64,000 nucleotides of DNA from Sphingobacteriales bacterium TSM_CSM (GTDB lineage Bacteria; Bacteroidota; Bacteroidia; Chitinophagales; UBA2359), in assembly GCA_002212725.1 (NCBI GenBank), contig MTCR01000097.1:24670-88669 (forward strand). Reading direction: 5' to 3'. Under the pieces are notes generated by a model. That model did not search any database and was not told the DNA's origin. It saw nothing but the letters and a program-made list of their open reading frames with translations. Position 1 is the first letter of the stretch, and each line of letters opens with the position of its first letter. A program made the translations under genes and the position numbers. Of the stretch, positions 28,119 to 35,127 are shown piece by piece.

Positions 28119-28874
28119 TTAGTTTTTTGGCGGGTACTTCTCTTCAAAAATATCTTCCAGTTTAAGTCCAATGATTTCTTCGAGGTTTATTTTTGCCGTT
28201 CTGAGGTTGGTTTCGGCCAGCAGTTTGTTTTCCTGTGCCTTGTTATAGCTGTCCGATGCGCTGTTCAGTTCTTTCAGGTCGCCCTTACCCAGTTCCATGT
28301 TGCTTTTTGCCAACAGATAAGTGGCATACATGTCTTCCACATTTTGCGCCCTTATTTTAAGCAGTTCTTTGGCGGTGAGGTAGGTTTCGTAGCGGCGCAG
28401 CACTTCGGCGCGCAATTGCAGTTTGGCCTGGTTGGTTTCATTTTCGGCAATATGCAGGTTGTGTTTTGCAATGTTTACCTCGCTGCGACGATTGGCAAAA
28501 GCGCCGATATTGAGTGTTGCCGACAGGTTATACCTTGGAAAGAACACATTTTCGGCAGTTGCATCGGAGCCAAGGGTTTTAAGGTTAGCTTCGTTGAGGT
28601 TAAAAGAGGCATTAATATCGCGCGTCCATTTTTTTTGTGCCAGTTTAATTTCTTCTTCGGCAATATTTTGTTCCACTTTAAGGGCTTCATACTTTGGGTT
28701 ATTGCTCCAGGCCAACTGTACCAGCAATTCGGTATAGTCTTTGGCCCTTACATCAAGGGGTTGAATAATTTTGTTAAAATCGGTTTTTTGCGCCTGTGCT
28801 CCTAACGGCAGCAAAAGTGCGCTTATCAAGCTGACACTTAGTAGGAGGAGCAGGGGTACATGTTGTGTTTTCAT
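28119..28874 (-). CDS. Half-size TolC-like outer membrane factor
   Basis: A 251-aa exported protein with a signal peptide ending at about GAQAQ. The rest is mostly coiled-coil helix with heptad spacing (VEQNIAEEEIKLAQKKW, QLRAEVLRRYETYLTAKELL, AETNLRTAKINLEEIIG), typical of outer membrane efflux protein (TolC/OEP) repeats. Normal TolC proteins are 400-500 aa with two such halves; this has one, so it may form a hexamer or have lost a half. It has a possible own -7 box (TAATTTTG, 28952-28945 on the minus strand). It sits downstream of the polysaccharide operon, but a stem-loop lies between. Confidence 0.7.
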   Translation of the reverse strand: MKTQHVPLLLLLSVSLISALLLPLGAQAQKTDFNKIIQPLDVRAKDYTELLVQLAWSNNPKYEALKVEQNIAEEEIKLAQKKWTRDINASFNLNEANLKTLGSDATAENVFFPRYNLSATLNIGAFANRRSEVNIAKHNLHIAENETNQAKLQLRAEVLRRYETYLTAKELLKIRAQNVEDMYATYLLAKSNMELGKGDLKELNSASDSYNKAQENKLLAETNLRTAKINLEEIIGLKLEDIFEEKYPPKN

Positions 28875-28962
28875 GTGAAAGATGATTTTTCTTCGTGTTG
28901 AATATTAATCTTATGTGTTTGATGGCCGCATTGCTGCCTTTGTCCAAAATTAGCAAGCAATT

Positions 28963-28985
28963 TTAATGCCTAAATGAGGCACTAA
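28963..28985 (-). terminator. Possible terminator after the polysaccharide operon
   Basis: On the minus strand TTAGTGCCT-cattt-AGGCATTAA forms a 9-bp stem (one G-T wobble) followed by AAATT. It lies 50 nt after the GT2 stop and before the tolC-like gene. The T-run is poor. Confidence 0.35.
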
Positions 28986-29034
28986 GGGGTAGCGCAAATG
29001 AAAAAAGGCGGGAGGCATTTACCTAAAGGCAGTG

Positions 29035-29919
29035 TTATCCGCTAATTTCGGTTTGCGGTTGGCTGAACAGGCTTTTGAGGTAGCGCCTTATGCGGTTGGT
29101 AAAAGCAGCCCATAAACTGCCGTCGTTCATAAGTCGGCGGTCGCTGGTCCAGACCCTGTTATTAGTATGCACCAGTTGCACGGAACCCAGTTTGCTAAGT
29201 TCCAGCGCCATCCAGCCATCTTCGGAGCGTTGGGTAACTGCACGGTTAAGGTTATGCTTAAAGCCGCCAATTTGCAGGGCATCGGCTTTGCGGTAGGCAA
29301 AGTTAAAGCCCATTACGTTTACACATTCCAGGTGTTTGGGGCGCATGTTAAAGGCAAATTCGGCCAAAAGTTCATGCAGTGCCAGTCCAATACGGGTAAA
29401 TGCGCTGCTGTTGTGCGGAATAAAAGAATAGCGTCCATATACACAAGCAACCTCCGGGTGGTTAATGAGTACATCAATAAAACGGTTGCCCCAGTCTTGC
29501 GGGTAAATGCTGTCGGCATCGGCGCTTAAAATATAAGTTCCTTTGGCGGCTTCAAGCCCTGCCTGCCTGGCATAGCTTATTCCCTGTCGCTTTTCAAAAA
29601 CCGATTTTACCCCGCAAATATCCAGTATGGCCTGTGTGCCATCGGTAGAATTATTGTTTGCAACAATAAGCTCGGTGGGATATTCAGGTTTCAACGCAGC
29701 CAGTGATGACAAGGTTTTGAGCAAGTCTTTTTCTTCGTTATAAGCCGGAATTACAATAGAAACCACTGGGTTTTCTGTCTTAAACTGCTTTAATCCTTCA
29801 ATAATTTCTTTCAGTTCAAGCGGAAAATACCCTTCAATGTTGTGATACAACCTTTTTGGGTTTGGTTGTGGGCGGTTGTGGTGTAACACCCATTTCGGAA
29901 TAAAAAATCTTGATAACAT
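29035..29919 (-). CDS. Glycosyltransferase family 2
   Basis: A 294-aa GT-A fold enzyme. Residues 50-140 hold VVSIVIPAYNEEKDLLKTL, ELIVANNNSTDGT and the metal-binding DxD as SADADS; the acceptor-side motif is RSEDGWMALELSKLG. An N-terminal extension (about 45 residues) precedes the catalytic core; there is no clear membrane span, though the Arg-rich C-terminus (NRIRRYLKSLF) may bind the membrane. It is the last gene of the exopolysaccharide group, 33 bp after the Wzy/ligase gene, and presumably adds a sugar to the lipid-linked repeat unit. Confidence 0.87.
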   Translation of the reverse strand: MLSRFFIPKWVLHHNRPQPNPKRLYHNIEGYFPLELKEIIEGLKQFKTENPVVSIVIPAYNEEKDLLKTLSSLAALKPEYPTELIVANNNSTDGTQAILDICGVKSVFEKRQGISYARQAGLEAAKGTYILSADADSIYPQDWGNRFIDVLINHPEVACVYGRYSFIPHNSSAFTRIGLALHELLAEFAFNMRPKHLECVNVMGFNFAYRKADALQIGGFKHNLNRAVTQRSEDGWMALELSKLGSVQLVHTNNRVWTSDRRLMNDGSLWAAFTNRIRRYLKSLFSQPQTEISG

Positions 29920-29952
29920 GAGCGGTTTGAGTTTAAGGGTTTGTATATTGGG

Positions 29953-31470
29953 TTAAATTGCGGTTTGCCGGTCTAATTGTTGCAGCCGAACTAAAGCAGC
30001 AACAGAGACATAAAAGATAATACTATTTGGGAGCAATAAAACGGCCTCTTGCGGATAATTGGCAATGGTAAGCATGAAAACCACCAGCAAAAAGGCAAGG
30101 GCATAGGCTTTTATGGTGCGTTGCCGGCTGCGCAGGAAAGTGCGCACACCGGTAATGAGTACGGCAAAGGTGAAAATACTGAAAATCAATAAACCAAGCC
30201 AGCCTTGTTCTACCGCAATGCGAATTAGCCCGCTGTCGGGTGGAAAATTGGCCAATTCCGAATCGGGAGCAAAACGCTTACCCCATTCGCCTGTGCTGCC
30301 CAGGCCGCCACCCATGGGGTGGTTTTGTATAAAAGGCTGAATTACTTTCTGATTATTGAGCCGCAGTTGCATCGATTCGTCCTTGTTTGGGGTAAAAGCA
30401 GAACGCACGCGGTAGAGGGTGGGGTTACCGGGCGACTTGTACACCACCACTGCACCCACCAATAAAAAGAAGGTGGTAATAGCAATAACTTTTGGGTTAA
30501 AGGTTATGTAAGTAAACAGCAAGAGCGCCAAAGGCACCAGTATAAAGGCGGCACGCGTGCCGGAGTAAATCATGGCCCAGATAATTACCAAACTGCATAC
30601 AAACAGGGTTGCGCGTTTTACCATACCCGATGGCAGTGTTACAGCCAGCGAAAGCCCGAACACTCCTATACAGGCGCTCAGAATGCCAAAAGTTGTGGGG
30701 TCTGACAGAAAGGAAAATTTTCTGAAACGCCCCCATTGAAAGATAAGATTAAAGCGTTGCTCATCGGCATTGAGCCAGTTCCACTCCACACTGTTAAACC
30801 CCGAAAACTCTTGATACAAACCATATATGGCAGCCAAAAATCCCAGGGTTATCAGAATGCCGGCGGCAATTTGCAAACGGCGCAGGTCTGTAAATGCATA
30901 CAAAGCCACAAAGTATAACAAGGTAAGCCCTGCCATGCCTCTAACGGTATAAAACCATGCTATCTGCGAAACAGCCCACGGATTTAAAACCTGTAAAATA
31001 TTATAGGTAATCCAAACCAGCACCAGCAACGAAACCGGGTGTTTAAGCACATGAAACTCGCGCTGATAGGATTGCCTGATGAAAATGCCAAAAAACAGGA
31101 ACAGGGTAAACACATCGAGCAAAATACCCAGGGGTGGTTCTCCGGGAATGAATTTTTTTACACCCATAATAAAGAATGATACAACCAATAACACACATAG
31201 CCCGAAAAACGGGTTAAACAGACTGGCAGCAAGCAAAGGAATGCCAAAAATAACCGCCACAATGGCCATGCCTGCCTTAACACCAAGGGTAGCAATGGCA
31301 TAAGCGATAATAACCGCTGCCCCGCAAACCGACAAGATGCCCGGAACAATTAACCGCTGCAATGTGTGCGGAGCAGAAAGGCTTCCGCCCTGCTGCCGGT
31401 AATAAGGTTGTGCAGAGGAAACTGTTGTTTGTTTTACAGAAGCCAGCGTATCAAATATAATGTTGTTCAT
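29953..31470 (-). CDS. O-antigen ligase / polymerase-like membrane protein (Wzy_C)
   Basis: A 505-aa polytopic inner-membrane protein with about 10-12 hydrophobic spans from residue 38 onward. The large periplasmic loop with NNQKVIQPFIQNHPMGGGLGSTGEWGK and DSGLIRIAVEQGWLGLL is the conserved part of the O-antigen ligase/Wzy family. It either polymerises repeat units or transfers the chain; its place beside Wzx and Wzz homologues favours polymerase. A 9-bp hairpin (AACGGYCAG type, 31511-31531) lies in its leader. Confidence 0.85.
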   Translation of the reverse strand: MNNIIFDTLASVKQTTVSSAQPYYRQQGGSLSAPHTLQRLIVPGILSVCGAAVIIAYAIATLGVKAGMAIVAVIFGIPLLAASLFNPFFGLCVLLVVSFFIMGVKKFIPGEPPLGILLDVFTLFLFFGIFIRQSYQREFHVLKHPVSLLVLVWITYNILQVLNPWAVSQIAWFYTVRGMAGLTLLYFVALYAFTDLRRLQIAAGILITLGFLAAIYGLYQEFSGFNSVEWNWLNADEQRFNLIFQWGRFRKFSFLSDPTTFGILSACIGVFGLSLAVTLPSGMVKRATLFVCSLVIIWAMIYSGTRAAFILVPLALLLFTYITFNPKVIAITTFFLLVGAVVVYKSPGNPTLYRVRSAFTPNKDESMQLRLNNQKVIQPFIQNHPMGGGLGSTGEWGKRFAPDSELANFPPDSGLIRIAVEQGWLGLLIFSIFTFAVLITGVRTFLRSRQRTIKAYALAFLLVVFMLTIANYPQEAVLLLPNSIIFYVSVAALVRLQQLDRQTAI

Positions 31471-31553
31471 AGTATTTGTATGGGTAATTTTGGGTTTGCA
31501 AAATAGTGGGAACGGCCAGAAACTGACCGTTCACCACTTGTAAACCGCTCGAT

Positions 31554-31583
31554 GTTAAAAAAAGACTATTTTTGCAAATAGTC
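31554..31583 (-). terminator. Rho-independent terminator inside the polysaccharide locus
   Basis: On the minus strand GACTATTT-gcaa-AAATAGTC is a perfect 8-bp stem with a 4-nt loop followed by TTTTTTT. It should end, or partly end, transcripts coming from the wzz-to-acetyltransferase genes before the Wzy gene, and it overlaps the 3' end of the 38-aa ORF. Confidence 0.7.
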
Positions 31584-31671
31584 CGAAACAAACAACAAAA
31601 AATAGAATTATCAGAGATATTTCTATGAGTTGTTGCATGGGTGATAAGGAATAAGGATTTTGCGTGTTCAT
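31555..31671 (-). CDS. Small single-span membrane ORF (38 aa) inside the polysaccharide locus
   Basis: Between the acetyltransferase and Wzy genes, an ATG at 31671 opens a 38-codon frame ending TAA at 31555. It reads a polar start MNTQNPYSLSPMQQ, then a hydrophobic helix from LIEISLIILFF to AKIVFF, i.e. one membrane span. It starts 54 bp after the acetyltransferase stop. The last codons are also the arm of a terminator hairpin. The ordered polar-then-hydrophobic layout suggests a real small membrane protein, perhaps a partner of the polysaccharide machinery, but short ORFs can arise by chance. Confidence 0.42.
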   Translation of the reverse strand: MNTQNPYSLSPMQQLIEISLIILFFVVCFGLFAKIVFF

Positions 31672-31725
31672 GTTGTTGAATTAATAAGGGTTATAAAAAG
31701 CGGTTTGGGGTAATGCAGCAACAAG

Positions 31726-32388
31726 TTATTTATAAAAAGCAACCATATCGGGATACGGCATGCTGGTTTGCTCTGCCTTTTCCCAGAGATTGGTTTGAGG
31801 GTTGTATTGTTTTACAATTTTGGCAGGATTGCCGGCCACAACGGTGTAGGGCGGCACATTGCGGGTAACTACACTGCCGGCGGCCACAACGGCATGTTTA
31901 CCAATGGTAACCCCTGCTGTAATTACGGCATTTGCACCAATCCACACCTCGTCTTCTACCACAATGGGGGCGGTAGTACAAGGCTGCCGGCTTATGGGAA
32001 GCAAAACATTTTGATAGTTATGGTTTAAACCCGACAGGACAATGTTTTGCGCCAGCATAACTTCATTGCCTATGCTTACCGGGCCAATAACCACGCACGA
32101 CAAACCAACCAGGCTATGGTTGCCAATGTGTACGGCTCCCAAACCGTTGTTAATGGCAGCAAAATCTTCAATGGTGGCGTGGTTGCCAAGGGTAAAAGGG
32201 TTAAATGGCAGCACATCTAAGCGGGCATAGCGTCCAATACGGCTTCCGTTTCCTTTTTTATGCACAAACGGGTTAATAAGCAGGCGTACCCAAAGGCGCG
32301 GTTTTGCACGGTTGGGCGCAATAAGCAACCAATGTACCCATGTTTTAAGGGCTGGTTTGCTGTTAATGAATTGTTTCAAGCGGTTCAT
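31726..32388 (-). CDS. Acyltransferase of the left-handed beta-helix (hexapeptide) family
   Basis: A 220-aa enzyme of the maltose/galactoside O-acetyltransferase-like group. Hexapeptide repeats run through residues 60-190 (IGNEVMLAQNIVLSG, IVVEDEVWIGANAVITAGVTIGKHAVVAAGSVVTRNVPPYTVVAGNPAKIV). The His of GLNHNYQN is likely catalytic. It should acetylate a sugar of the polysaccharide using acetyl-CoA. The start overlaps the end of the upstream GT-B gene by 26 bp, showing translational coupling. Confidence 0.87.
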   Translation of the reverse strand: MNRLKQFINSKPALKTWVHWLLIAPNRAKPRLWVRLLINPFVHKKGNGSRIGRYARLDVLPFNPFTLGNHATIEDFAAINNGLGAVHIGNHSLVGLSCVVIGPVSIGNEVMLAQNIVLSGLNHNYQNVLLPISRQPCTTAPIVVEDEVWIGANAVITAGVTIGKHAVVAAGSVVTRNVPPYTVVAGNPAKIVKQYNPQTNLWEKAEQTSMPYPDMVAFYK

Positions 32389-33631
32389 AAGATAAAGATA
32401 TTTGGGTTTGCAGGTTTTGGGGTAAGTAACGGTTGATGAGTTGCAGCAGTTGCTGCGTGCGCACCGGCCAACTGTTGCTTCGGGCTGTTGCTATACGTTG
32501 CTGCCGCAGTTGAGGGGAATCGGTATCTATGGCTTCCTGTATGCTTTGCACAAACTGCCTGTGCGAGTGTGTTATGTTCGCCACATTCATAAACTGGCGT
32601 ATTTCGTCTGAAAAAGCGGTACTTACCACCGGTTTTCCTGCTGACAAGTATTCGTTTATTTTAAGGGGGTAAATACTACGGGTAAGCGTATTGCACTCAA
32701 ACGGAATAATACAGCAGTCGAAAAAATGCAGGTAGGCGGGCAGTTGTTCCAGCGGTTTGGGTTCAATAAATACCATATTGGGCAAGGTAGGCAGTTCTTT
32801 TTCGGAACATTGTTTTTTACCCACAAAAACCAGCAATTTATCGGGGTGAATTTGCGCTGTTTTCAGCAGCAGATCAAAATCAATACGCAGATGGCTTAAA
32901 TCGCCAATATAGCCAATAATTTTGCGGCTTTTGTCGGGGTTTACCGTTTTCAGTTCCCGGGGCATTTCAAAAGATTGGGTGGCGGCGCGGTTAAAAAGGG
33001 AAAAGTTGGCCGCATTAGGCAGGTATTGCACCTGCGTTATTTGGGTGCTTAGTTTTTTGCACAGTTCTTTGCTGGTAGCCAGGCAAAGTTGGGCATTATC
33101 CAGTGCTTCGCGTTCAAGTCTTACGCCATGTCTGGCAATATACTTTTCCTGAGTAATATCATCGGTGCTTTGATAGATGGTGAGCAACGGTTGAATATCG
33201 GAGGGAAATTTACGGCAGTAGAACGGGTTAAATGAATTAATGAAAACAAAATCCGAAATGGAAAAATCGGCAATAGTTTGCCTGATGACGTTCCATACTT
33301 TGGTTTCGTTTATTTCCGACAAACGGTTAAACAACCTGCCTTCGGGAAGAAAATTAACCGGCCAGGTAAAGCGCGGCGTTACGGCGGTAAAGTTATCGGG
33401 CAAACCCTCAATTTTCCGGTAGGGGTTTTTACCTTTCAGCAAAGCTTCTTTGCGCATTTTAATACGCGCATTGCCAAAATGCAGCGCTACATCTTTAAGG
33501 GTAAAGGGGTGGTCTATATAAAAAACCCGGTAATTTGCCGACAATTCGCGGGCAAGGGAGTAAATGGTAGAGGAATACACATCGTCCCAACGGCACATGG
33601 AGAGAATGATAAAATCAAATGGTTTTTTCAT
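32363..33631 (-). CDS. GT-B glycosyltransferase
   Basis: A 422-aa glycosyltransferase with two Rossmann-like halves. The N-terminal part begins FDFIILSMCRWDDVYSSTIYSLA. The C-terminal donor half has IIGYIGDLSHLRIDFDLLL, LLVFVGKKQ, LPNMVFIEPKPLEQLPAYLH and YPLKINEYLSAGKPVVSTAFSDEI, where the E of KINEYLSAGKPVVST is the usual nucleotide-sugar-binding Glu. It belongs to the GT4/GT1-like group; the sugar is unknown. It overlaps the flippase gene by 17 bp upstream and the acetyltransferase by 26 bp downstream. Confidence 0.85.
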   Translation of the reverse strand: MKKPFDFIILSMCRWDDVYSSTIYSLARELSANYRVFYIDHPFTLKDVALHFGNARIKMRKEALLKGKNPYRKIEGLPDNFTAVTPRFTWPVNFLPEGRLFNRLSEINETKVWNVIRQTIADFSISDFVFINSFNPFYCRKFPSDIQPLLTIYQSTDDITQEKYIARHGVRLEREALDNAQLCLATSKELCKKLSTQITQVQYLPNAANFSLFNRAATQSFEMPRELKTVNPDKSRKIIGYIGDLSHLRIDFDLLLKTAQIHPDKLLVFVGKKQCSEKELPTLPNMVFIEPKPLEQLPAYLHFFDCCIIPFECNTLTRSIYPLKINEYLSAGKPVVSTAFSDEIRQFMNVANITHSHRQFVQSIQEAIDTDSPQLRQQRIATARSNSWPVRTQQLLQLINRYLPQNLQTQISLSYEPLETIH

Positions 33632-35033
33632 TGCTTTCGGGTTTAGCGGTTTGCGAAATTACAAGGGTTTTGGCGGCGGTAAAAGCTGCTATGCGTTGGT
33701 CAATTTTACCCAGTAACTGCCGGTAAAACTGCAATACATAGAAGGCAATGCACACCAGTCTTACATTAAGTTGCCTGTATAAAATAATTTGATTTAAAAC
33801 AAAGGTAATGGCAAAAACAAGCAACGTGCCGTAAGCGGCGCCTATAGTTCCGAAGCGGCGTATAAAAAAGTAATTAAATACCAGATTGAGCAGCGCGCCC
33901 AGCACTACAAAAAGAAAATTGAGTCGCGGTTTACCGATAGAATCGAAAATGGTTCCGAATTGCCGGGCAAAAGGCATAAACAGACCATACAATACGGTAA
34001 TTTGAAGCAGCGGCGCCGTATCGGCATACTTAGCGCCGGCAATAAGCACAATAATGGTTTTGGGATACAACAGCACCACGGCTATTGCCGGCAGCAGTAC
34101 GGCAAGCACCGCCGCCACCGATTTTTCGTACAGGATTTTTACCGCTTCCAGGCTACCGGTGTTGCTGTTTCGGGCACTTTGCGGAAAAACCACCGATGCT
34201 GTAGCAGCAACAGGTATTTCCATGAGGTTATTAATGCGAATGGCCAAGTCGTATAAAGCCACTGCACCTGTGCCCAACATAGAACCCAGCATAAATTTAT
34301 CAATGCTTTTGTGCAGCATGGCGCCCAGGTTAGTGCCAAAAACATATTTACCGTAGTGCAGCAATTGCAGCATCCATTGCCGGTTAATGCCGGTGCTCAG
34401 GTGCAGGTATTTGCGCGCAAAAGCAAGGGCAACTACCGCACCGGCAATTGCCGCAAGCGCATGGTAAACGGCAATGCCGGTAAGCGAAGCGTTGCCGTTA
34501 AACCAGGCAAACAACACCAGCAGGAAAAATGTGCCTTGTCTGGCAAAATTAGCCCAAAACACTCCCCTGAAACTAAAATTGGCCTGCTGCAAAAAGGTAC
34601 ACTGCGAAAAAGGAATAAGCGCCGTGGTGCTTAAGGCATAAATGTAAAACATGTTTTGCAACTGCGGCGCCTGCCACAGGGTTGCCATAAACCCTGCAAA
34701 GAGGTAAAGCAGGGCAATGCTTGCCACCGTAAGCAAGATGTTAACCACCAGCGAGGCAGTGCCAATAACGGCGTACTGCTGCCGGTAACCGGGGTCTTGG
34801 GGGTTAAGGGCTGTAAGGTGTTTAATAAGGGCGTTTTGTATTAAGCCATTTCGCCCTACTTCAATAAAGGCGGCTACTGTTAAAAACAAAGCCCAAATGC
34901 CAAACTCCTCCTTGCTTAAAACTCTTAGCAGCAAAAACACGCTGCCAAATCCGAACAGCACAACCGAAAACTGTTCGAACAGGGTGTACAATGCTGATTT
35001 GTACCAATATGACGACTGTTGGGGGCCGCTCAT
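33615..35033 (-). CDS. Polysaccharide flippase (Wzx-like, MATE/MOP superfamily)
   Basis: A 472-aa polytopic protein with 12-14 hydrophobic spans. The start SALYTLFEQFSVVLFGFGSVFLLLRVLSKEEFGIWAL and later GKYVFGTNLGAMLHKSIDKFMLGSMLGTGAVALYDLA are characteristic of oligosaccharide flippases, which move lipid-linked repeat units to the periplasmic side. It follows the Wzz/Wzc-like gene with a 94-bp gap and overlaps the next glycosyltransferase gene. Confidence 0.88.
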   Translation of the reverse strand: MSGPQQSSYWYKSALYTLFEQFSVVLFGFGSVFLLLRVLSKEEFGIWALFLTVAAFIEVGRNGLIQNALIKHLTALNPQDPGYRQQYAVIGTASLVVNILLTVASIALLYLFAGFMATLWQAPQLQNMFYIYALSTTALIPFSQCTFLQQANFSFRGVFWANFARQGTFFLLVLFAWFNGNASLTGIAVYHALAAIAGAVVALAFARKYLHLSTGINRQWMLQLLHYGKYVFGTNLGAMLHKSIDKFMLGSMLGTGAVALYDLAIRINNLMEIPVAATASVVFPQSARNSNTGSLEAVKILYEKSVAAVLAVLLPAIAVVLLYPKTIIVLIAGAKYADTAPLLQITVLYGLFMPFARQFGTIFDSIGKPRLNFLFVVLGALLNLVFNYFFIRRFGTIGAAYGTLLVFAITFVLNQIILYRQLNVRLVCIAFYVLQFYRQLLGKIDQRIAAFTAAKTLVISQTAKPESNEKTI

Positions 35034-35127
35034 TTTTTTGTTGTTTGGGGGGTTAAGGGTAAACCGGTTTATCCGGCGGGTTCTAATAAAAAGGGAAAGT
35101 AAGGGCGAAATTTGTTTGGGTAAGGGT

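Noticed and set aside
28059..28805. 248-aa plus-strand ORF opposite the TolC-like gene
   Set aside because: Antisense shadow; Phe/Val/Gly-rich composition from reading the reverse of a coiled-coil gene.
31511..31531. 9-bp hairpin in the Wzy gene leader as a separate terminator
   Set aside because: It has no T-run on either strand; noted only in the gene entry.
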